A stretch of DNA of 64,000 nt, from NCBI GenBank assembly GCA_041397865.1, contig JAWKVT010000001.1, forward strand, positions 1,240,001-1,304,000, given 5' to 3'. The notes beneath the pieces are model-generated. The model was not told the origin of the DNA, searched no databases, and was given only the letters and a program-made list of their open reading frames with translations. The DNA is from TMED27 sp041397865 (GTDB taxonomy: Bacteria > Pseudomonadota > Alphaproteobacteria > Micavibrionales > Micavibrionaceae). The translations under genes were made by a program, and so were the position numbers. Positions 33,759 through 45,700 of this stretch are shown here, one piece after another. Every line of letters begins with the position of its first letter. Positions within the stretch are counted from its first letter, which is position 1.

Positions 33759-36700
33759 TTAATCCACCCTGCTGCGGGCAACCCTGCCTGTGAAAACCAG
33801 CATAGCGCACAATGTACCCAGCCCGCCAAGCAGAAGATAAACCCAGCCCGGCAATGACGGCGCCATGGAGGCCTTGTCAACTTTCTGCCCGGCAGCCTTG
33901 TTCAACAACTCAACCTGCTTATTCAGATCCGCCACAGCATTTTGAATGCCCGCCTGTCCGTCCTTAAGCGCCGCAAGTTCAGTCTTGAGCGTCTCATTTT
34001 CACTCTTAAGCTCTTTGGTGGCCTCAATCAACGGCGCGATAAAGTTCATATAACGCACAGACATCATATTGTCCGGATCGTCCGGTACACCGTCCACAAG
34101 CTCGGGGAAGACCGCCTGAAGCTCCTGCGCCAGAACGCCATATTGCGTGCGCTTGCTGTCATCGTTTTTCATGGCATAGCTATAGGTATCCACCTGCGCC
34201 AGCCGATCCAGAATGTCCTTGCCGTCCAGCGGCGCAATGTCCGTTTTCAGGCGTTTATCGGAAGCGGCCGCGCCCATGGCGACCCAGGCGCCGGCCTCGC
34301 GCACTTCAAACCCGACCGTTCCGTCCGTTTTATACCGCATCATCCCGTCTTCCGGCGTGGCGGGGCGCTGCGCCGCCGTGCCGATGGGAAGAACAATTGC
34401 ACCCGTGCTGCTAAACCGCACCGTCCCATTCGGGTCGATCTGCATCCGGGTGACAGGGTTGTAACCGTCCCCGGTTTTCAGCCGCAGGCCGCCGTGATTT
34501 GAAAAAGCCAATGGATTTGTGTCATATCCGGTAATGGCTGAGCTGGGCAGGGAACTTGCAGTGCCATCGCCAAAAGCGATACCATTTTCCATGTTGTTGG
34601 GATAACCAATACGCAGGCCAAAACCCATTGAGTCTGTGCCGTCCGTTTTGCTCACAGATGTGGTTGCGGAAATATTCGGTCCCGCAGCTCCCCCCGTGGT
34701 CATCTGGACTCTGCTTGCTCCAGCTGCGTCTTTCATATCGAAATAAGGCTGGTTCCATGAACTCCAGAAATCAATGACTTTCGTTCCGGACGCATTTTTC
34801 ATTTGCAGATATTCGGCATGCTGAAAGTTGATCTGCATACTCGCAAGATACTCCGTATCGGCATTGGCGCCATGAATCTGAAGCGGTACGTCCGGGTCGG
34901 TCGTGCCGATTCCAACAAAGCCGGAGGAATAGTAAATATCGCCCGCATCCGTCCCGTCTGACCATTTGCTGCTGCCGCCACCGCCCAGAGATACAGTTTC
35001 ATTCACCCATTTGCCGCTGGCGCTGTCGTAGCGGAGGAACTGGTCATCGGCCAGAGAAGCAATATTCGTATCCGAAAGCGCTGCCAGTGTGCCCGCGCCA
35101 AGGCTGATTGTCTCCCAGTCATTGGCGGCCAATGCGCAGAAGGAAAAACTGTTGGTTGAGCTGTCATAGCGTATTGCGCCCTCCAGTGAGGCATCGCAGC
35201 TTTCCCCGTCATAGGCAATTTTAAGGGTTCCATCAGAATCCAGATCGGTCGCGGGCGAGGCCGTACCGATTCCGAATTGTCCTGCCGCCGTGTAAACAAA
35301 ATTGGTATCCGCACCGAAGCTGCCGCTTGAATTAAACTGAATCTGGCGATCCGCGCCTGCGGGTGTGCCGCCGCCCCCGCCGCCGCCGAGCAAGTCCTCC
35401 CACCCCGGAGAACCATCATCGACATACCCCTCAAACGTATCAAGCGTCGTATTATAGCGGATCATGCCCTGAACGGGGCTTCCCGGTTGCTCTCCGGTCG
35501 TCCCGGCAGGCAGAACGAGCGCATCCGTTGCCGCGCCAAGGTCAAGCACGCCGCGTGCAGTCATTTGCGTTGCGGGTACTGCGGGGTCTATGATCATCTG
35601 TCCACCAAACAGGCCCATGGTGTTCTGGTCAGCCAGCACAACCCCCCCATCCTGATCGCCCATGAATATCCCGAAGGATTGTATCCCGGTGACCTGGGGT
35701 TTCGTTACGATAAAAACAGCATTATCAACAAGCCCCAGGGCCATAGAGCCATCGCCCAGACCGTTTCCAGCTGTCCCGTTTCCGGCCCAGACCTGTGAAC
35801 CGATAGCGATGCTGTTTTCTCCGCTGGCTCTGGGTTGATTTCCGAGTGCAATGCTGTTGCCTCCGGCGGCGGTCGAGCTGTTGCCTAAAGCAAAGCTTGT
35901 GGTTCCACTCGCTGCCGCATTATTGCCAAAAGCAAAGCTGTTGCCTCCGGCGGCGTTGCTGGTAAATCCTCCGGCAAAGCTATTAACGCCATCTACATAT
36001 GTATTAAATCCAATAGCCGTACCGGCCTGCGCCCTGGCTTGAGCGCCGACCCCTGCGGCGAAACTGTAAATGCCGCTGGCTTCCGTGTTAAAGCCGAAGG
36101 CGGCGCTGTACTGCCCGGAGCTGGTGAAGTCCCACTGGTTCCCGATAACACCCCCCGCCCGGAAGGCGCTGTTGGAGACATCGAAATACATCCGGGAATC
36201 TTCGCTTCCGGTCGTGGTGTCATCAATTTGGGTAGAGCCGACGATCAAATCCCCGTCGACCGTATAGGTGAATTTTGCGTCAGCGGCGAAATCTCCGCCG
36301 GAGTTAAACTGTATGCCGCGATCGGGTGCCGCTGCACCGCCTGCCACGGCGGACGTGAGAATATCCTGCCATGCCCCGGCCTGATAGCCTTCGAATTTTC
36401 CATTGTCCGTATTATATCGCAGCATCCCGTTCACGGCGGCAGGCTGCTGCGCCGTTGTCCCGGCTGGAAGCACAATCGCATCCGTTGCCGCACCAAGATC
36501 GAGTACGCCCCGCGCGGTTAGCTGTGTTGCAGGAACCGCCGGGTCAATGACCATTTTCCCGCCGAACAGACCCATTGTGTTTGCAGCGGAAAGATCAACA
36601 CCGCCCTGATCTCCCATAAAAATACCAAAAGATTGAGAAGCGGATACAACGGGGAGGGTAACTGACGGATCCCCTGTTATCAATCCAAATCCTACGGAAC

Positions 36701-39700
36701 TGATTCCTGTCGATCTGACTTGCCTTCCCAACACAAAGCTGTTGTCGCCTGAGGCTATGTTATTGTGTCCAAATGCTGCGCTTCTTTGACCAGAAGCTGT
36801 ATTCCACTGCCCTGTGGCAAAGCTGCGAACGCCAGTTGCATCATTGCCTTGCCCGAAAGCGGCACTGACACTTCCGGTAGCATTGTTTCCAATGCCAGCA
36901 GCAAAACTGTGCGCTCCACTGGCAATTGTATCTTGTCCGATAGCCGTGCTGTAGTTCCCAATGCTGGCATTATCCCACTGTGCTCCACTCACATACCCGG
37001 CCCGGAACGCAGACATCTGCGTATCGAAGAACATGCGTGTGCCAGCGCCGGAAACAGGAACGCTGGCCGTGCCGGTATGGGTGCCGCTTAGAAGCAGGTC
37101 GCCGTCTGTCATTAATTTGAAGTTTGAGTCCCCTGCCAACGCACCGCCGGAATTAAAAATGATTTCCCGGTCGTTGCCCGGTGCGGCGAGGTCGGCGACT
37201 GTGATCGTTTCATTGACCCATTTCCCGCTAGCGCTGTCGTAGCGGAGGAACTGGTTGTCAGCCAGAGAGGCAATGTTTGTGTCCGTAAGCGCCGCAAGCG
37301 TCCCAGAGCCGAGCCCCACCGTCTCCCAGTCATTCGCAGCCAAAGCACAGAAAGAGAACGTGTCCGCGGAACTGTCATACCGTATAGACCCTTCACGGCT
37401 CGCGTCACACGCCTCACCGCCATAGGCCAGCTTGAACGTCCCTTCGACCTCCAACGCCGTATCCGCACTGAGATTTGTCGCCGGCACTTTCGGATCGATA
37501 ACCATCTTCCCACCAAACAGGCCCATCGTGTTTTGATCAGCCAGCACAACTCCGCCATCCTGATCGCCCATGAATATCCCCATGGATTGAATGCCCGTCA
37601 CTTGCGGTTTCGTCGTAATCGTGACAGCATTATCAATCAGACCCAGTGCCATGGAACCATCACCGAGGCCGTTTAATGTAGTGCCATTACCAGCAATAAC
37701 GCTGCTCCCTAGTGCAATACTCCGAATACCACTGGCTTCTGTACCAATTCCTGCAGCCACGCTTTCTGTACCTAGTGCTTTTGTCCCATTTCCAACAGAA
37801 AAAGAAGCTGAACCTGTCGCCCATGTTTGGTTTCCCATTGCGGTGCTTCCACTACCGCTTGCTATGGTTTGTGATCCAAATGCCGTACTTTGATTACCAG
37901 TAGCTTCTGTGGTATCGCCCATTGCTACGCTATAGATTCCGATCTTTGCATTATCCCAGTCAGCATTGCCTACCCGTCCTGCACGGAAAGCGGATGTTTG
38001 CGTGTCGAAAAACATGCGCGTCCCTGCGCCGGAGACTGGAACACTGGCCGTGCCGGTGTGCGTGCCGGTGAGGAGAAGGTCGCCGTCGGCCATGAGTTTG
38101 AAGTTTGAGTCTCCGGTGAGCGCCCCGCCGGAGTTAAAGATAATTTCCCGATCATTCCCCGGCGCGGCGAGGTCGGCAACCGTGAGCGTCTCATTCACCC
38201 ATTTCCCGCTGGCGCTGTCATAACGCAAAAACTGATCATCAGCGAGAGAGGCTATGTTCGTGTCCGTAAGCGCCGCCAGCGTCCCAGAGCCGAGACCCAC
38301 CGTCTCCCAGTCATTGGCCGTGAAAGCACAAAACTCAAACGTATCGGTATTACTCATATACCGGATCGAACCTTCCCGGCTTGCATCACACGCCTCCCCG
38401 CCATAGGCCAGCTTGAACGTGCCTTCAACCTCCAGCGCCGTATCCGCACTCAAATTCGTCGCCGGCACCGCCGGATCAATCACCATCTGCCCGCCGAACA
38501 GCCCCATGGTATTATCCGCCGTTAAATCAACCCCGCCATCCTGATCGCCCATAAATATACCGAGAGATTGATCGCCCGTAACCTGCGGTTTTGTTGTGAT
38601 GATTGCGTCTATAAGACCAATAGCCATGGAACCATCGCCAAAGCCACTTCCGGACGTTCCATTTCCTGAAATGACTTTATTGCCCAAAGCAACGCCATAA
38701 CTTCCACTGGATTCAACCCCGAAACCAAGAGCTACGGTTGCATAACCCGATGCAATTGCGCTTTCACCCATCGCAACGCTGCTTGAACCACTGGCGGTGC
38801 TGGATGAACCTGCTACGGTACTTCCATAGCCGCTCGCAATGTTGTCTGATCCGAATGCAGTACTGTATTCACCTACATTCGTATTGTCCCATTGCGTTCC
38901 TGTAACGGCGCCAACGCGGAAAGCCGAAGCTCCAACATCAAAGAACATGCGCGTGCCTGCGCCGTTAATTGGAACGCTAGCCGCAAAAGCATGGGTTCCC
39001 GAAAGAAGTAAATCGCCTGTACTTGTATACACAAAGTTTGCATTCGCATCCAAATTACCGCCGGAGTTAAAGGTGATTTCCCGGTCGCTCCCCGGAGCGG
39101 CCAAGTCGGCAACCGTAACAGTCTCATTCACCCACAGGCCGCTCGCGCTGTCATAACGCAGGAACTGGTCATCCGCCAATGACGCGATATTCGTATCCGT
39201 AAGCGCCGCCAGCGTGCCGGAGCCAAGGCTTACCGTCTCCCAGTCATTGGCCGTCAAAGCACAAAACTCAAACGTATCGGTATTACTCATATACCGGATC
39301 GAACCTTCCCGGCTTGCATCACACGCCTCCCCGCCATAGGCCAGCTTGAACGTCCCCTCAACCTCCAGCGCCGTATCCGCGCTCAGATTCGCCGCAGGCA
39401 CCGCCGGATCAATCACCATTTTTCCGCCGAAAAATCCTGCCGTATTCGCCGCAGAAAAATCCACACCATCGTGACTGCCCATGAACACGCCAAAGGATTG
39501 GGCGCCGGAAATGACAGGATCTGTAGCAGGGCTCGTATAAGTGGCGCCGATAGCTATAGAGCCGCTTCCCGTGACATCGGCATGGAAGCCAAGGGCCATA
39601 TTGCCGCCATCTGCATTATTTCTTGTTCCTATGGCAAAACCGGCATGGTTTGTAACGCTGTTGTTTGCTCCTAAAGCCATTGAGCCATCGCCCATTGAGT

Positions 39701-42700
39701 AATTATTATATCCGATGGCTGTCGCTCCGCTTGCACCACTGCCCGTTGCTGTATTGAAAGAACCCAGTGCTATACTTGCCGAACCGCTTGATGTGTTTGA
39801 AGATCCGAGGGCAACAGCATAGTTATAGCTTGCAATGTTACTGGCGCCCATTGCCGTGCTGTATGACCCGATATTGCCATTATCCCATTGCGTTCCATTC
39901 ACATACCCGGCTCTAAAAGCAGATTTTTGCGTATCGAAGAACATCCGCGTGCCTGCGCCGGAGACGGGAACGCTGGCTGTTCCCGTATGCGTTCCGCTTA
40001 GAAGAAAATCACCGGTGGAGCTAAACACAAGATTGCTGTCAGCACCAAAAACGCCGCCGGAGTTAAACTGAATTTCACGATCAGAACCTGCAGGTGTACC
40101 GGAAAGATCAACCGTCTCATTCACCCATTTGCCGCTCGCGCTGTCATAACGCAGGAACTGGTCATCCGCCAATGACGCGATATTCGTATCCGTAAGCGCC
40201 GCCAGCGTGCCGGAGCCAAGACTCACTGTCTCCCAGTCATTCGCCGTCAAGGCACAAAACTCAAACGTATCAGTATTACTCATATACCGGATCGCACCCT
40301 CACGCGCCGCATCACACGCCTCCCCGCCATAAGCAAGCTTGAACGTGCCTTCAACCTCCAGCGCCGTATCCGCGCTCAAATTCGCCGCAGGCACCGCCGG
40401 ATCAATCACCATTTTCCCGCCGAACAGACCCATGGTATTATCCGCCGTTAAATCAACTCCACCATCCTGATCGCCCATGAAGATACCGAGGGATTGAAGC
40501 CCGGTCACCTGAGGCTTGGTCGTGATCGTCACCGCATCGTCCATCAGACCGATCGCCATGGAACCGTCACCCGCACTCGAATAAGGTGAACTCGTATCCG
40601 CCGTGCCATCCCCGGCAATAACGTCACGTCCAATTGCCACACTATCAGCACCACTCGAAACAGAATTTCTTCCCAAAGCTATGCTATTATTACCTCTCGC
40701 TTCAGGGGACTGCCCTCCAATTGCAGCACTAAAATAACCACTGGCCGTACCGCCACCCATTGCCGTACTGCCCTCACCACTGGCCACACTAAATTGTCCC
40801 ATTGCCGTACTTGAGTCTCCGCTGGCAGTCGTTCCCCAACCCATAGCAACACTGCGGACGGCGCTAGCCGTGCTAGCCTGCCCTATCGCCATACTGCTGG
40901 AGCCACTCGCAACAGAACCAAACCCAAATGCCATACTGTTAGCCCCACTGGCCACCGTGTTCCGCCCAAAGGCCGCGCTGTATTGTCCAGCGCTGGTGAA
41001 ATCCCATTGGTTCCCATTCACGCTTCCAGCGCGGAACGCGCTGTTGGAAACATCGAAATACATGCGCGAATCTTCGCTGCCCGTTGTGGTATCGTCAATC
41101 TGCGTCGAGCCGACAATCAAATCACCATCGGCGGTGTAAACAAAATTTGTTTCCGTAGACAGCGTTCCGTTCGAATTAAACGTAACCTCCCGGTCATTCC
41201 CCGGCGCGGCGAGGTCAGCCACACTCACCGTCTCATTCACCCATTTCCCGCTCGCGCTGTCATAACGCAGGAACTGGTCATCGAGCAGGGAAGCGATATT
41301 CGTGTCCGTAAGCGCCGCCAGCGTGCCGGAGCCAAGACTCACTGTCTCCCAGTCATTCGCCGCCAAGGCACAAAACTCAAACGTATCAGTATTACTCATA
41401 TACCGGATCGCACCCTCACGCGCCGCATCACACGCCTCCCCGCCATAAGCCAGCTTAAACGTCCCCTCAACCTCCAGCGCCGTATCCGCACTCAGATTCG
41501 TCGCAGGTACCGCCGGATCAATCACCATTTTCCCGCCGAACAGACCCATGGTATTATCCGCCGTTAAATCAACCCCGACCTGATCGCCCATGAAGATACC
41601 CAAGCTGTTTGTGCCAGTCACCTGAGGGAACGCGCCTGTAGCATCACCTAAACCAAAAGCAAATGAATAATCACCCTTGTTATTTCCAGCTGTGCCATCT
41701 CCGGCTAAAACTTCTGTACCAATAGCAAAGCTGTTTATACCACTTGCAGTTACAGCTTGTCCTCTTGCCGTGCTTCTTGCTCCACTGGCTGTGGTAGAGA
41801 AATCACCCATTGCAAAACTGCTTACACCACTTGCTATTGGAGATTGCCCAATTGCCACACTAAAATCACCTGAAGCAACCGCAGAGCTACCCATGGCAAA
41901 GCTTGTGCTACCACTTGCTGTTGCAAAACCGCCCATGGCAAAGCTTTGTGAACCGCTGGCAATGGTATCTCGACCCATTGCCACGCTATATGTACCAATA
42001 TTTGCATTATCCCAAAAGGCAGACCCACCAAGTAGCCTACCCGCGCGGAAGGCCGCTGTTTGTGTATCGAAGAACATCCGGGTTCCTGCGCCGGAGACAG
42101 GGACGCTGGCCGTGCCGGTATAGGTTCCGGTCAGGAGAAGGTCACCGGTAGAACTAAACACGAGATTGCTGTCAGCACCAAAAACTCCACCGGAATTAAA
42201 CTGAATCTCCCGGTCAGAACCCGCAGGCGTACCGGAAAGGTCAACCGTCTCATTCACCCACAGGCCGCTCGCGCTGTCATAACGAAGAAACTGGTTATCC
42301 AGAAGAGCGGCAATATTCGTATCGGAAAGACCATCCAGCGTCCCCACACCAAGGCTCACAGTCTCCCAGTTATTGGCCGTCAACGCACAAAACTCAAACG
42401 TGTCGGTGTTGCTCATATACCGGATCGCACCTTCACGGCTCGCATCACACGCCTCCCCGCCATAAGCAACCTTAAACGTCCCCTCAACCTCCAGCGCCGT
42501 ATCCGCACTCAAATTCGTCGCCGGCACCGCCGGATCAATCACCATTTTCCCGCCGAACAGACCCATGGTATTATCCGCCGTTAAATCAACCCCGCCATCC
42601 TGATCGCCCATAAAGATCCCAAAAGACTGAATGCCTGTTACTTGGGGCCTTGTGGTAATTGTCACGGCATCATCCACCAAACCAAGAGCCATAGAGCCAT

Positions 42701-45700
42701 CACCAAGCCCATTTCCTGCCGTACCGTTTCCTGCTAACGCTTTCCATCCCATGGCAATGCTAGAAATACCGCTGGCATTTACACTACGCCCTAACGCTAC
42801 GCCATTCCTTCCACTGGCTACCGCATTTTCACCAATTGCAATGCTGGCATAATCATCAGCATATGCGCTCTCCCCTATCGCAACACTAGCCGTACCGCTT
42901 GCTTCTCCCCACAATCCCATCGCAACGCTTCCATTGCCGCTGGCCGTTAAGGTTTCTCCCATAGCTACGCTCGCATTTCCTGAAGCCACCACCCCCCAAC
43001 GACCCACGGCAAAACTGCCTTGTCCACTGGCCGCTGCATCCTCCCCCATCGCAACGCTATACGCTCCACTGGCTACAGTATTCCGCCCAAACGCTGCGCT
43101 ATACTGGCCAGCGCTGGTGAAGTCCCATTGTGCGCCCGTAACACTCCCCGCCCGGAAGGCGCTGTTCGATACATCAAAATACATCCGGGAGTCTTCGGAG
43201 CCTGTGGTTGTGTCGTCGATCTGGCTGGAGCCAACGATGAGGTCTCCATCTGTTGTGTAGACGAAGTTCGAGACAGCCGCCAAAGCCCCGCCGGAATTAA
43301 ACTGCACTCCACGGTCAGGAGAAGCGGCAATTGCAGAATCGGTCAAAATATCCTGCCACGCGCCGTTCTGATACCCTTCGAACCGTTCGTTATCGCTGTT
43401 ATAACGGATCATCCCGTTCACGCCCGGCGCAGGTTGCTGCGCGCTCGTCCCGCGCGGCAAAATCACCGCATCCGTCGTCGCGATATCAAGCCCCACATCC
43501 GGGTCCGTCGTGTTAATCCCCACATTGCCGGAAGAATAATGAATATCGCCCGCATCGTCGCCGTCGGACCACTTCCCGCTATTACCGGCGTTTACATCCG
43601 AGGCAACAAAACAGTTCAAACCGTTTTCGTCACAATACTGAACCGCGCCCACATCACCGGCCACATCGACGCTGAGTGCCCCTGAAATCGTTGGCGTTCC
43701 AACACCCAGCTTGTTACCGGAAGTGTAAACAACATTGCCCGCCACATCCAGATACCAGTCCGTTTCCGGCGCAGGCTGACCCGTAACCTTGCCGATCCGT
43801 ACACCACCAAGAGTATCATCATACTCGATATAATCATTGGTGCCGTCCGGCTGCCAGATTCCTGCGCCCGTAGCCCCCCCCGCACCGACATCAATCCAGC
43901 TCGTTCCATCATAAAACTGGAAAATACCGTTATCACCCGCATCTGTCGCAAAGATAAGAAGCCCAGCCGCAGGTGTGCCAATCAAATCGCGCTGCGCAAC
44001 GCTCATGCGCGGCGCAAGAAAACCTGCGCTCGTAGATGTCAGATCCACAAGCGCCGAAACATTCGGCGTAGCGGTCCCTACACCGATATTATTCCCCGAA
44101 GCGTCAACGAAAAGAGTATTCGTATCGACAATCAGGTCATCGGTAAGTGTCGCCGCCCCTGTAACCCCTAAAGCTCCGCCGACCGTCGCACCATTGGTAA
44201 CAGCAACAGTGCCCGTTGCCCCTATAAGCACCCGCTCCGTCCCGGCTGTCACCATCGAAATCGTATTGTTACTGTCCGCATTATCCGTATCGACATCTAT
44301 ATAAGTGTTCTGATCCCCGGTATCTTCAATACGGTCCTGAGAAAGACTGCCAAGCTGCGAATCGACATAGGCTTTGGTCGCAGCATCCTGCGCTAAGGTT
44401 GGATCGGCAATATTCTTAATCTGGTCCGCCCCGCCATCATTCCCCGCCGTAAGAATTTCATCCAGTGTTGGTGTGCCGCCCGCACCGCCACCACCGCCGG
44501 TATCAGCCGCACAAACCCAGGCGCTGCCGTCCCAGCGGTTAAAACTCCCCGCCGCACAAACCCCGTTTGGCGTCAAATCCTTACCACTATCAAAATAGTA
44601 ATCTCCGGCATCAACGCGGCCATCGGAATCAACTGTAAAAACCGTCGAACCGCCGCTGTCTTTAATGGTCAACGGATCAGTCGAACCGTCTGCGGTATCG
44701 CCCGTAATAGTTACATTATCGCCAAAGTCCGACAGACCACCAACGGTAAGGGCGTCTGTAACATTTAAATCATCGCTAATATCGGCAGTGCCATTAACCT
44801 CAAGCGTATCGTTAAAACTTGAATAAGCGCTACTGGATGTAAAACCTATACCGACACGATTATTCGCCATATCACCTAAAATAAGATCGCCGATATTGAT
44901 AAAATCGCTTGTGGTTGCAAGCGGCGTATCAACGCCTTGACCAATCAAAATATTGCCGGTCCCCGATGTCAGGGTTCCCCCTGCTCCGCCGCCAAGCACC
45001 GTATTATTATCACCCGTTACACCCGCACCCGCCGCATTACCAAGCAATATCGTACCCGGAGTTGTCCCATCACCGTTCAAAACAATACTGCCGTCAAGCT
45101 TATAATAGCTCGTCGTATCAATCGCCCCGTTCACATCCAGTTGATCGTTAGGCGCAGCATTATTAATGCCAACCATTCCGTCATTCTGAACGGTAAAGAT
45201 AACGGACAAAGAGCTGTCGCGTACCGTAAGCGCATCTGTCGCCCCGCCGGTTGCGCCCCCCGTAATAATAACGTCATTCCCGAATGTCGAAGTCCCCGTA
45301 ACGCCCAGCGTCGTGCTCAAAGTCGTCGCCCCGCCAACATTAAGCGTGGTGGCAACATCCAAAGCATCATCAAAATCAACCGCGCCCGTAACCTGCACCG
45401 TACCGACAACATCCAGCGTGTTGTTCGGGTTGTTCATGCCAATACCGACTTCACCGGAATTGTAAAATAAATCCGATCCCACCAGCGTCCACAAAGATCC
45501 GGCGGAAACCCATCCTGTTCCGTTCACACAGATCTCAATCTGCGGTACAGCCGTACTTTCATTAATCCGCAGCACCCTGTCATTCGCCGCATTACATGTG
45601 GGAAGCGCCGTATCATCGGGCAACGACATACCCGCATTAGCAGCCAGAACATCGGCAAAAGACGCCCCCCCTGAAAAAGTCGAAGTCCCCGTCCCGGTAA

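Noticed and set aside
41677..42123. Plus-strand frames inside the giant gene with P/L/A-rich products
   Set aside because: They mirror the S-A-x-G repeats on the other strand and recur in each module; no independent start signals.
35500..43330. CRISPR-like regular repetition
   Set aside because: The units are about 1 kb, coding and in frame; no short repeats with unique spacers.
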